A DNA stretch of 64,000 nucleotides from the IMG/VR virus record IMGVR_UViG_3300006919_000001, positions 19,396 to 83,395 of that record. One strand, given 5' to 3'. Origin of the DNA: a virus. How positions within the stretch are numbered: the stretch's first letter is position 1; the number at the start of each line of letters is the position of its first letter. Below, piece after piece: positions 55,673 to 63,986 of the stretch. The position numbers and the translations under genes are program-made. The notes below the pieces were generated by a model. The model was given only the letters and a program-made list of their open reading frames with translations. It made no database searches and was not told the DNA's origin.

Positions 55673-57040
55673 TTAATCCAGCCAAACAGATACCTGCTCT
55701 TCTGTTAATCCAAAACCGGTAAGCATTTGCTCTGCTTGTGCTCTTGAGATTTCTTCTTTGTTAAATTTTCTAACCACCCTTTGTAGGTTTTGCATTTCAC
55801 GTCCACTCATTTTTGAAAATACAGCGTTCGCTTTTGCCTCCTCTAAAGTCTCTCCTTCAATTACTTCACCTTCAGGAAGAACGTCCTCTTCATCAAGTGA
55901 TAATTTCTTAATACTAATTGACTTGGTATTAAAAACGGAATGAGCCAGTATTCGATTTAGCTCTCCTTCTATCATATCTCTACCACCTTGTGTAATGGAA
56001 TTGAATACAAAGTAAGCCTCCTTTAAATCTGCCCCTGAGAATCCAGTTGAGTTGTCAATTCCCGATAATGCTGGTGGTATTAAATACGCCCCAGTGATTA
56101 CGTTCTTGTCAAGGTTATATGCTAATTCAGCAGCTTCTATAATTGCTTTCGAACCAGCTCCACCTCCACCTATTTCTTCAAGTAATGTAGCTGTAACCTC
56201 CTCTGGAGATAATCCACTAAATGTGATTATCTTTCCTGAGCCTCTAGCCCCTTGAGCTTCTGCTATTGCTGATTGCATTGCATCCAATGTTGCATCTCCA
56301 CTTTCCAATGAAGTTTTCAACATATATGTATTAATGAATCCAGTTGAAGTTTCTTTCCTTACTAGGATTGAATTTTCAACATCACTCAATACATAATTTA
56401 CTGGAGCCTGTAATGGAGATATCGGGTATGAACTATGCCCAGTTTCAGTGTGGTAAAGCATTTGCCCTAAATAGTTTCCTATTCCACCTTTTGTGCTCTC
56501 TATTTGCTTCAAGGCAACCTCCGGATTGAATCTATCAAACCATCTTATGTCTCCTTTTGTAAGTGCTTTTGTAATTGCTTTGTGAACCTCTGAATTCCTA
56601 CCAAAGTTTTGGTGGTATCCTATTTTAGAAGCATAGTTTAATTCATCGAATTGATTGAACCTAAGCTCTGCAATTCTCATTGGATTAATTCCAGTTACTT
56701 TTCCTTCTAAATTATAATTAACCTGCAAGGCGAATGCCTCCCAAGTAGCGTAATCTTCAGCCATGATTGATACAACTTTCTTCAAAGTCAATCCTCTAGT
56801 TGAAACTATTTCATCTTCTCCATCAAACCCAGCACCTTTGTAAAACTTAGCGGTTCTTGTAACTGCTGGTTTTGCGTTGGCTGATTGTTCGATTAAATTA
56901 ATCATTGATTGTGGAAATGTATTTGTAAATCCCCAATCCATAATACCCAAGGAAATATTCTCCCTTGTCCATATTTGTGCAACTTCTCGATGTGATTGCA
57001 TGTTGAAGTTGGTTACTGCTGGTATGTTATATTTTGACAT
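55673..57040 (-). CDS. Portal protein
   Basis: 455 aa. Upstream of the connector and downstream of the late leader. The middle contains segments usual for portal proteins (IKYTHE-type regions absent, but LLYHTETGHSSYPISPLQAP and TFSGLSPEEVTATLLEEIGG are present). A helical C-terminus (REMQNLQRVVRKFNKEEIS) follows. Size and position relative to terminase strongly support a portal. Confidence 0.82.
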   Translation of the reverse strand: MSKYNIPAVTNFNMQSHREVAQIWTRENISLGIMDWGFTNTFPQSMINLIEQSANAKPAVTRTAKFYKGAGFDGEDEIVSTRGLTLKKVVSIMAEDYATWEAFALQVNYNLEGKVTGINPMRIAELRFNQFDELNYASKIGYHQNFGRNSEVHKAITKALTKGDIRWFDRFNPEVALKQIESTKGGIGNYLGQMLYHTETGHSSYPISPLQAPVNYVLSDVENSILVRKETSTGFINTYMLKTSLESGDATLDAMQSAIAEAQGARGSGKIITFSGLSPEEVTATLLEEIGGGGAGSKAIIEAAELAYNLDKNVITGAYLIPPALSGIDNSTGFSGADLKEAYFVFNSITQGGRDMIEGELNRILAHSVFNTKSISIKKLSLDEEDVLPEGEVIEGETLEEAKANAVFSKMSGREMQNLQRVVRKFNKEEISRAQAEQMLTGFGLTEEQVSVWLD

Positions 57041-57085
57041 AAGTCTATCTAATTTTATTTTAGATAGACTTTATCATCTATCCTG

Positions 57086-57307
57086 TTATTGTTGTGTTTC
57101 TTTTTTTCTATGCTTTCTTAATGTTTGAACGCAATGAGAGAATGAGTGTTTTTTCATATTGTGGTCCTCTACTTTAAATGTAGTTTGATATACATCATAA
57201 ACCGCACGCTCAGCGATTGGCCCAAATGATTTTGCAAATACGTCCACATCCAAGAATTTTTTCCTTGGCTTTCTTTTTACTGTTGTACTCTTGTTTACTA
57301 CTGACAT
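57086..57307 (-). CDS. Hypothetical basic 73-aa protein
   Basis: Begins MSVVNKSTTVKRKPRKKFLD and ends with a Lys/Arg/Gln-rich tail. First gene of the late unit after the 500-base leader. The strongly basic ends suggest DNA or RNA binding, possibly at packaging. Confidence 0.65.
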   Translation of the reverse strand: MSVVNKSTTVKRKPRKKFLDVDVFAKSFGPIAERAVYDVYQTTFKVEDHNMKKHSFSHCVQTLRKHRKKETQQ

Positions 57308-57378
57308 TGTAATATAATTTTGGTAATATACTTTTGGAATATTCCGAGGTGTATACTGTGAACCTCTTTAATCCTTTT

Positions 57379-57412
57379 CAAAAATACGGATTGAGTTTTA
57401 ATTCAACCCGTA
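57379..57412 (-). terminator. Terminator-like hairpin in late leader
   Basis: Minus strand TACGGGTTGA, eight-base loop, TCAATCCGTA, then TTTTTG. It lies between tRNA-like element 5 and the first late gene, so it may act as an attenuator or terminate host-polymerase transcription. Confidence 0.65.
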
Positions 57413-57448
57413 CCCATAAAAACTAAATTATGAAAATTGAAAAGATTG

Positions 57449-57524
57449 TTAACTAGCGGAGAGTCGAACTCCTATTATGAATACCCATTGTCCTGATTAA
57501 CAGTGTCAATGTTATTCCTAGTTA
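57449..57524 (-). tRNA. tRNA-like element 5 in the late leader
   Basis: 76 nt with a perfect seven-pair acceptor TAACTAG/CTAGTTA and T-arm AGGAG-TTCGACT-CTCCG (one mismatch). The D-arm position is taken by a 17-nt hairpin TAACA-TTGACAC-TGTTA that looks like an anticodon arm (would read GAC, valine). The anticodon position itself has no good stem. The fold is thus not a normal tRNA. Confidence 0.4.
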
Positions 57525-57663
57525 TAAAAATATTAGCTCCTAGCGAATCAAGCAACCTACGGAAATAGGTTGATGATATTTTATTTAATGTCCGCTCTAC
57601 TCTTTTTAATATCTTATGTTAATATAGTAGTACCAGACGCAATTACTTACTATCTGGACGCAA

Positions 57664-57690
57664 TACTATACTATAAGTATCGAGGTAAGG
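57664..57690 (-). promoter_or_regulatory. Candidate phage-RNAP late promoter
   Basis: Minus strand TTACCTCGATACTTATAG matches the promoter-like core of the 76-bp blocks (TAACCTCGATACTATAG) with one inserted T. It lies in the 507-base gap upstream of the late genes. Just downstream is an inverted repeat CCAGA/TCTGG around a direct repeat ACGCAAT. It is the obvious place for a late promoter. Confidence 0.55.
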
Positions 57691-57813
57691 CCTAACATTC
57701 TAATTACCAATACTTTAACTCTCTTTTCTATTCTACTTTATTTTTATAAAAACACTTATAATATAACGTCCAAAAAAACTCAGATGAGCCATTCCGGGAT
57801 TTTTTTAGTAATT

Positions 57814-60132
57814 CTACGAAAAAAACCAGTCTGAGTTTTTCAGTTCATCAATCCCCTTCTCCAAATCAAACCCTCTAAACGATGGAACCTCGACTTTACT
57901 TAACTCTTTCTGTATCTTAGATTCTCCAGATACCTGAGCCCTAAGCTCCTTGTCAAGCGTGTAGAGAGGCTTTCTCTTAATTAACTTATTGAACTCCTCC
58001 TTTGTAATATCTAGCATCACATCCACGTAATTTGGATGACACCCATATGAGTCATGAATCCAATCCGAATTTTCAATACCAGCCTTCTTCATCTTCATAG
58101 CCACTCTCCTTAGTAATTCAGCATCCAGTGCGTGAATATAATTTGGAGATATTGCTGACCGCATCTTAGCTGGAGAAACCCTTTTTGAAAACGTTTTCTT
58201 ACTAATGGTTACCCTTGACCTAGAGCCCGGCAAGGTACATAGTATTTGCCTTGACTTTAATTCCTTATTCTTTTTGTGTTCCACATAGAATCCATCATCG
58301 GTCGTCCACGTTACCTTACAATCTCCTCTTGAGATTAAATTACACATTCGTTGTACATATACCTCAAAGGCTTTACCGCCGTTTAAAACGCCTTGTATTG
58401 AGTCTCCAATTATCTTGGAGAATAATGCCGCGTTCTTCTTGGTAATCCACTTGTGTTCACATTTCAATTCCCTAAACATCTGCCATAGAATTTCAGCCCT
58501 ACCCTGAGCAGTTCCACCATAGTTGGAAACCATTGTAGGTTGCTTGCATATCTTTCTTCCATGCTCTGATAACAAATCTCTTAGAAATTCTAAGATTTCT
58601 CTCTCCGCTTTGTCATTGGACTGTATGATGCGTTTTTTAGTTTCCTCAATTGATTTCTGAGCCACCAACATATACGCATCCTGTCTTAGTATTTCACCAT
58701 CCTCATCATAAGTTGGCATCACATTAGTTGCTAGACATCCAGCTTTATCACCGGTGATGGCGCTAGTAAATTGAGAACCACTATTGCAGGCATCCAAATG
58801 TATTCTAGTATTTGGTGTATACATTCTATCATTCTCCCATTCATTCAATTCGATTTGGTGAGATAGGAATTGGTACGGTTCATCTGCTTCCATATAATCC
58901 GCATCAATCAAGTCTTTGCCTCTTTCAACTCTTTCTTCAAATGGTAATTTATCATCTCCATATAAACTTGCAAGGTATGCCCAATTCCATTCTGTACCGG
59001 CACTGGTTGGAGCCTCAACCTCTTTATACAATAGAAGCGCCTTAACAGCATCGGAGCCTTGAGGTGACAAACCAACTGGTAGCGGATAGATTCTTCCTCT
59101 AAAGTCATAAGAATGCGGAAAGTATAATACCTCCTCATCTTTATATCTATCAGCTATTCCAACAGCCAACTTTACGGCCCTATATTTACCGACCGCGCTT
59201 TCATAATCTCCCTTTTCCGCATTGTACAATTCAATCTGCTCCCTCGTTCTTAACCTTAGTTCTATAATCTCATTTTTCTTTTCCTCAGACATTTCCACAT
59301 CTTCCTCTAAGTCTTTTTCCCACACACATCCCCCCATCTCTGGAAATTCAGTATGGATGAAGTCGCTTTTTTTAGGGACACTAAGGTCTCTCTTTAGTTG
59401 GGCCAAAACTACTTTATTAATAACCCATGGAGTAGACTGTATGTAGTTTAGGCTGTTGTAAATCTTTTTAGAGAATGGCTCATACTCAATTTGAGAACCT
59501 GAAGGAGACCTTACCATCTCATATTGGTAATCTTCATAACCACCAGTGATTCCTAATTCGGGGTCATAGGTCCAATCAATTGGTTTAACCAACATAGGTT
59601 GAGGATAAAATGCCTCGGCCGCCTCTATGGTTAACTTCCCGATTATGGTCTCGGATAGCGTACATCTATAATTTAACCTCCATCTGTAGGTTTCTCCTTT
59701 TCTGTCCATCTCTCTTTCCGTATGAAAGTATGAGCTATAATCAACTATAACCTCTACCACTCTCCAAACCTCATCAAAGCCCAATTCTGGCATTAACTTA
59801 TCTTGAAGTGTTTGTATTTTTCTATGGCGATTTAAACTCTCTCCCTTTTGCTTGATGTCACCGGACAATAATAACATCACCTCCACGATTCTAACCAGTA
59901 AGATTTCGTCATCAGTAAAGTAGTTCTTATAAGCCTTTCTATGCATCTTTGCACAACCGGTACTTATCCAAACTTTTACATCATCAAAGATTCTCAATCC
60001 TTCGTCTAATAATAGTCTTTTTCCAATCTGTGTTGATGAAGCCTTCTTAGTGTCAAGAAAGTCTTTTGTCATAATGCCTTTCCACACCTGCCTCTCACCT
60101 AAGCGTTTCATTTGAAGTTCGTTTACATTCAT
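57814..60132 (-). CDS. T7-like single-subunit DNA-directed RNA polymerase
   Basis: 772 aa. Motifs of the single-subunit RNAP family: SYDFRGRIYPLP (N-terminal conserved block), IHLDACNSGSQFTSA (motif A, catalytic Asp), RKICKQPTMVSNYGGTAQG (motif B, Lys and Tyr) and DWIHDSYGCHPN (motif C, catalytic Asp). It is about 110 residues shorter than T7 RNAP. It would transcribe late genes from its own promoters; candidates with a CTATAG-containing core lie at 57664, 60175 and 15303. It is preceded by one of them, suggesting self-amplifying expression. Confidence 0.95.
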   Translation of the reverse strand: MNVNELQMKRLGERQVWKGIMTKDFLDTKKASSTQIGKRLLLDEGLRIFDDVKVWISTGCAKMHRKAYKNYFTDDEILLVRIVEVMLLLSGDIKQKGESLNRHRKIQTLQDKLMPELGFDEVWRVVEVIVDYSSYFHTEREMDRKGETYRWRLNYRCTLSETIIGKLTIEAAEAFYPQPMLVKPIDWTYDPELGITGGYEDYQYEMVRSPSGSQIEYEPFSKKIYNSLNYIQSTPWVINKVVLAQLKRDLSVPKKSDFIHTEFPEMGGCVWEKDLEEDVEMSEEKKNEIIELRLRTREQIELYNAEKGDYESAVGKYRAVKLAVGIADRYKDEEVLYFPHSYDFRGRIYPLPVGLSPQGSDAVKALLLYKEVEAPTSAGTEWNWAYLASLYGDDKLPFEERVERGKDLIDADYMEADEPYQFLSHQIELNEWENDRMYTPNTRIHLDACNSGSQFTSAITGDKAGCLATNVMPTYDEDGEILRQDAYMLVAQKSIEETKKRIIQSNDKAEREILEFLRDLLSEHGRKICKQPTMVSNYGGTAQGRAEILWQMFRELKCEHKWITKKNAALFSKIIGDSIQGVLNGGKAFEVYVQRMCNLISRGDCKVTWTTDDGFYVEHKKNKELKSRQILCTLPGSRSRVTISKKTFSKRVSPAKMRSAISPNYIHALDAELLRRVAMKMKKAGIENSDWIHDSYGCHPNYVDVMLDITKEEFNKLIKRKPLYTLDKELRAQVSGESKIQKELSKVEVPSFRGFDLEKGIDELKNSDWFFS

Positions 60133-60174
60133 CTATTGGTCTTTTTCTTTTTTTATTATTATGTTAAATCTCCT

Positions 60175-60253
60175 TGTTTAATAAATCTTATTATATCCCC
60201 TGTTTTTTTTGAAAGGTATCTATAGTATCGACGTTAAAAAAAAAGAGTCAGTA
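60175..60253 (-). promoter_or_regulatory. 76-bp repeat with T7-promoter-like core, minus-strand orientation
   Basis: Complement of the block at 15303-15378: minus strand GTACTGACTC, nine Ts, TAACGTCGATACTATAG, ATACC, TTTCAAAAAAAACAGGGG, ATAATAAGATTTATT. It lies 43 bases upstream of the RNA polymerase start and reads into it. The two copies differ at C/G and G/C positions and one extra G. Only the core resembles T7 promoters; the conserved leader is unusual. Confidence 0.7.
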
Positions 60254-60272
60254 CTATTCTATACCCAGTACC
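60236..60272 (-). terminator. Probable terminator before the RNAP gene
   Basis: Minus strand GTACT, 11-base loop, AGTAC, then TGACTC and nine Ts. It overlaps the start of the 76-bp repeat. It could stop host-polymerase transcription from the early genes just before the phage promoter core. Confidence 0.6.
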
Positions 60273-60283
60273 GCAATTCTTAA

Positions 60284-60703
60284 CTATAGCCCGTCGAAAT
60301 CTATCCAATACTGACCGTTTAAGCCCTGTTTACGCTCTTCTACTGGACTATCTATTGATTCTGCGCCACTAGTGTCGGTTTCCCTAGAGCCTTCGTTAAA
60401 CTCATTGTTATCAAACTCTAGTGACTTCCTAACTTGAGAAACTGTTTTGTTGTCAAACTCCCTAACAATTTCTTGTTGGGCCTTCGATGTTCTCTCAACA
60501 TATAATTCGGGGTCTCTAGTTAATCCAAGCAGGCTTCTAAATCCAGCAATTTGATATGCAAGGCCTTTTGGGCTGGTGTTTAATATATTGGTTATTCCGT
60601 AAATCCCACGAACCTCTCCCAAGAAATCAATCCCACTAAATCCAAATTTTGTGATAAAGTAAACGATTCTCATTTCTCTTTTTGTCCATTTCTTTTTTCC
60701 CAT
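60284..60703 (-). CDS. Hypothetical 139-aa protein
   Basis: Basic N-terminus (MGKKKWTKREMRIVYFITKF) and an acidic/Ser-rich C-terminus. The first 70 residues (GFRSLLGLTRDPELYVER) may form a small DNA-binding domain, as in HTH-containing phage proteins. It lies two bases after the 69-aa gene. Its function is unknown. Confidence 0.6.
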   Translation of the reverse strand: MGKKKWTKREMRIVYFITKFGFSGIDFLGEVRGIYGITNILNTSPKGLAYQIAGFRSLLGLTRDPELYVERTSKAQQEIVREFDNKTVSQVRKSLEFDNNEFNEGSRETDTSGAESIDSPVEERKQGLNGQYWIDFDGL

Positions 60704-60705
60704 GA

Positions 60706-60915
60706 TTATAAGTTTTTTCTTAACCCAAACAATATATCTCTTATCAAATTAGGATCACAATATTCTCCATATTGATTCCTACAAACCTCTGGAATACTTA
60801 TACCCATACTCGCTAATTGACTAAACGTTGTAAGTTCTTTTTGGCTCTCAATTGTTATTACAATTTCAATTGGAGTGAAATCATCCTCGTTTGGTAATGT
60901 TTTTTCTATTTTCAT
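60706..60915 (-). CDS. Hypothetical 69-aa protein
   Basis: Begins MKIEKTLPNEDDFTPIEIVI; alpha/beta with MGISIPEVCRNQYGEYCDPN. It resembles a small tail/replication accessory protein but matches no known motif. Confidence 0.55.
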   Translation of the reverse strand: MKIEKTLPNEDDFTPIEIVITIESQKELTTFSQLASMGISIPEVCRNQYGEYCDPNLIRDILFGLRKNL

Positions 60916-60935
60916 AATTCCTGTTTTAAATGTTA

Positions 60936-61121
60936 TTATTGATAAAAATGCTTTGAGGCCATATTTTCAGCATCTCGCTGGTCATATCCCTGATTCATAA
61001 AATCTGCCATTAACTCTTTAAAGTTATAAATTTCTGTTACCTCCTCTAATTCCACAACTTCAAAGCTGTTAATTAAAACTTTTTCCTCCTCGGTAAACCC
61101 GAAGTCATCCATTCCACTCAT
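60936..61121 (-). CDS. Hypothetical acidic 61-aa protein
   Basis: Begins MSGMDDFGFTEEEKVLINSF and ends NMASKHFYQ; strongly acidic N-terminus. Early operon, unknown role. Confidence 0.55.
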   Translation of the reverse strand: MSGMDDFGFTEEEKVLINSFEVVELEEVTEIYNFKELMADFMNQGYDQRDAENMASKHFYQ

Positions 61122-61139
61122 TTTATTCTTATTTTTATT

Positions 61140-61355
61140 TTAGTTAAACAACTCCGCCATTTGCGATGTCTCACGGAAACACTTTCCAGTTAATACTACA
61201 GAAACAGTGTCGCACTCACATATTGTCAAATCTAGCCAATTAGTTTTTCCTTGCAATGCCGTCTTGGCTATGCTTTGGGAAATTTTAAAATTAACACTCT
61301 CAGTTTTAAATGACGCCTGATGTTTACTGCTCAATCTTTCAAATAATGTTTTCAT
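61140..61355 (-). CDS. Hypothetical 71-aa protein
   Basis: The start is set at the ATG of MKTLFERLSSKHQASFKTES (61353-61355); codons upstream overlap the promoter at 61375 and look unreal. Contains a Cys pair region (NWLDLTICECDTVSVVLTGK). It is the gene served by that promoter. Confidence 0.6.
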   Translation of the reverse strand: MKTLFERLSSKHQASFKTESVNFKISQSIAKTALQGKTNWLDLTICECDTVSVVLTGKCFRETSQMAELFN

Positions 61356-61374
61356 AATTGTTATTTTGTTTTGA

Positions 61375-61406
61375 TAAAGATAAAACCTATATCCATACAA
61401 ACCTAC
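61375..61406 (-). promoter_or_regulatory. Strong phage promoter
   Basis: Minus strand GTAGGTTTGTA, 13 bases, TATCTTTA, inside the last codons of the primase-helicase gene and the gap after it. It drives the small genes 61355-60284. Confidence 0.8.
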
Positions 61407-61411
61407 AATTA

Positions 61412-63298
61412 CTATGAAAACTTTTTTTCAAGCCAATCTTTATCATAGTGGTCACCACTCAGTTCGTTCCCATCTTCATCAATAGGAATATACCTACCCG
61501 ATGCCTTGTGGTAATCAAAAAATGTCTCAGCTCCAGTTGTCCCAAGGTTATTCTGCTTAACCTTTAAAATCTTAACCATTACGGAACCATCGGACTTTCT
61601 ATAAACTACCCATCCATGATAACTCATTTCAAAGAATGCTGAACTACCCTTCACAGAATAAAAATCTGGAACTTCATATTCTCCGGTCTTCTCATCCTTC
61701 CTCATTTTAAAGGGGTGTGCTACTAATATAACCAATACTCCCATTTGATGAGAAAACTGTGTTAGGGCTCTTAATATCTGCTCTATCTTCTCATGTCCAC
61801 TTGACTTAGATTTTATAGATAACATATTAAAAGGGTCAATAACTACATACCTAGGGTCTCCACCCTCTTCTCTTGATAGTTGAATTTGCCTTGCCGCAAC
61901 ATCTAATATCTTTGTTACATTACCACCAGTCCTATTCGTATCAATATGCTTAAACTTACTAGTTATAAAATCATATGCCTCTCTTGTCCTACCATTATCA
62001 TCCCAAGTAGAACACGTAATATCTGAACCAACAGCTTTCCTCATTAACTTGATGATGTGCTCTTCTGGACTTTGCTCGAATCCAGCCACGATGGTTTCAT
62101 GCCCATATAGTCTAGCAAGGTCTCCCGTTATGGCATCAACAAATTCTGTCTTACCACTACCGGGTATTCCAGTGACGGTTAAAATTCCGGTACCTTTTGG
62201 TCGGAACACTTCTGCAAAGTTCTTAAAGGAAACTTCAAATCCAACCCTATCTCCTTCTGCAATAACCTCCAGTACTTTTCCGAACAATGAACTATAGTCA
62301 ATTAGTCCACTTTCCTCATCCGGCTCATCTTCCGAATCCTCACCAACAGACTCTCTTTTAACTTTCTTAGGCTCTTTTGACTTGAACTCCGAATAGTCAA
62401 TTTCATCATCATCATAATCCTCTACATCATCCGCTTTTCTCAAATCATATGGCCACCTTGTTTGTGGGTAGTCTTTGGCTAGATTAGTTACCTCTAGGAA
62501 TCGATTTTGATTGTCATTGGATACTTTAAATTCGGCCTCTGAAAAATCTATCACAAATGACAAATCTTCTTGAGGGTGTTTGAATCCAAATTTCGCAAGG
62601 TCTAATATTGAGACCTGAATGAAATGGAAATTGTTATTAGTCTTCTCCAAGATATCATCCAGCAATACCGTTTCGTAAAAATCCGAAACATCATCCCATA
62701 GATTCTTTGACTCATCTCTCTTTTCTAATTCTCCATTACTAACCTCGATATCCTTTAGCATAATAAAGGCTGGTTCCACTTCTAGGTTAATGAGAATATC
62801 AGGATCCCAAGTCACAATTAAGCAATCTGTAACTGACAAGAAATCTACCTTTCCATAGTCTTCAAATTCTTGAATAATCTGTTTTCCAATTTGCCTATAA
62901 TTATCAGCCGTTATAAATTCCGGCTGAACATAGTATAGAACTTTAATTCCGTTTCCACTTGGAGATACCATTGCAGCTAAAACATTATCAAACTGCTCCA
63001 TTATATCTACCTTATATTCTTCCAATTCATCGGCTATTATATCATCAATGTCCAATACAATCAATCCGCTTGCTTCTGTGAAATTACTTTTCTTTCTCTC
63101 AAATGAAAATAACCCGTGCATAGCATAGGTTGGAAGGTGTTGTTTGATGGTTTCATCTCCAGCCCTTAGTTTCGTAATCTCATCTCTATACTCACCGCAT
63201 TTTATTGAATTTAGAATTTCCTCAATTTTTGTTGAGTTTGCAACTTCTGTTTTGTATGTAGATTTAAATCCACTTACCTTTGTTTCAAATATACTCAT
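61412..63298 (-). CDS. Primase-helicase (VirE_N/BT4734 domain + DnaB-like helicase)
   Basis: 628 aa. Residues about 40-180 match the BT4734/VirE_N domain found in Bacteroidota mobile elements (EASGLIVLDIDDI, MVSPSGNGIKVLYYV, FLSVTDCLIVTWDP). Residues about 355-600 are a hexameric helicase: Walker A VTGIPGSGKTEFV, ARQIQLSREEGGDPRYVVID, then VLVILVAHPFKMRKD and an arginine-finger region. It would unwind phage DNA and make or locate primers, working with the split DnaE polymerase. It overlaps the replisome organiser gene's stop region. Confidence 0.85.
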   Translation of the reverse strand: MSIFETKVSGFKSTYKTEVANSTKIEEILNSIKCGEYRDEITKLRAGDETIKQHLPTYAMHGLFSFERKKSNFTEASGLIVLDIDDIIADELEEYKVDIMEQFDNVLAAMVSPSGNGIKVLYYVQPEFITADNYRQIGKQIIQEFEDYGKVDFLSVTDCLIVTWDPDILINLEVEPAFIMLKDIEVSNGELEKRDESKNLWDDVSDFYETVLLDDILEKTNNNFHFIQVSILDLAKFGFKHPQEDLSFVIDFSEAEFKVSNDNQNRFLEVTNLAKDYPQTRWPYDLRKADDVEDYDDDEIDYSEFKSKEPKKVKRESVGEDSEDEPDEESGLIDYSSLFGKVLEVIAEGDRVGFEVSFKNFAEVFRPKGTGILTVTGIPGSGKTEFVDAITGDLARLYGHETIVAGFEQSPEEHIIKLMRKAVGSDITCSTWDDNGRTREAYDFITSKFKHIDTNRTGGNVTKILDVAARQIQLSREEGGDPRYVVIDPFNMLSIKSKSSGHEKIEQILRALTQFSHQMGVLVILVAHPFKMRKDEKTGEYEVPDFYSVKGSSAFFEMSYHGWVVYRKSDGSVMVKILKVKQNNLGTTGAETFFDYHKASGRYIPIDEDGNELSGDHYDKDWLEKKFS

Positions 63299-63308
63299 AT
63301 TTTCATAA

Positions 63309-63986
63309 TTATTGTTTTTGGTATAAATATTCGTATTCTACTGAATCACCTCTTCTTAATTTCAAATCTTCCTTTATTAAAAGACTTTTTATAGCATTAC
63401 CTCTTAGCTTAGAATTTACTCCAGCTCCAATGCGCAACCCTTCTGCTGTTACTTTGTATGTTCTGACATTATATATAGATGATGGAGAAAAGTCCAGTAC
63501 ATCGCTTAAAACCAATACCTGTCCATGCTCTAGCGACATCTTCTCCGCACTCATAATTGATTCTCCAACCCTGGTACTCTTTGCGTCCTCAAAATACTTT
63601 TCGAAATTTTTTGTCCGGAAGATAGTTCCCGGATTCAAATTTGTATGCATTACCTTGTCATCTTTCCACCTTAGGTATCTATTTGAGACAACCGACTTAA
63701 TGTCATTGATTGAGTAGTTTTTTAACCTAGCGGTTAATATAGATATGTTGTGTTTCGAGTTTGGATCAAATTTTCGTCCATATAAATTATTCATGAAATC
63801 AATAATCTCCACAACCTCTTTTGATGCGGTTTTCTTTTTGATATTTTTTACGGCATTGTCACATCCACTCCATTCGATAAGTCCTTTTTTATGGAGAAGG
63901 ATAAGTGCCAAGTTAGCCTCTCTCATATTGGTCACTGCCTTGAACTTTGCCAAGGTCATTTTTGGGTCTATTTCTTTTACGGCCAT
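63309..63986 (-). CDS. Replisome organiser-like protein (conserved phage C-terminal domain)
   Basis: 225 aa. Residues about 55-125 contain the conserved phage replisome pattern: IDFMNNLYGRKFDPNSKHNI, TARLKNYSINDIKSVVSNRY, LRWKDDKVMHTNLNPGTIFR, FEKYFED. This domain is shared with DnaD/replisome organisers that recruit helicase to the origin. The N-terminus (MTLAKFKAVTNMREANLALI) looks like a winged helix for DNA binding. It lies directly upstream of the helicase gene. Confidence 0.8.
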   Translation of the reverse strand: MAVKEIDPKMTLAKFKAVTNMREANLALILLHKKGLIEWSGCDNAVKNIKKKTASKEVVEIIDFMNNLYGRKFDPNSKHNISILTARLKNYSINDIKSVVSNRYLRWKDDKVMHTNLNPGTIFRTKNFEKYFEDAKSTRVGESIMSAEKMSLEHGQVLVLSDVLDFSPSSIYNVRTYKVTAEGLRIGAGVNSKLRGNAIKSLLIKEDLKLRRGDSVEYEYLYQKQ

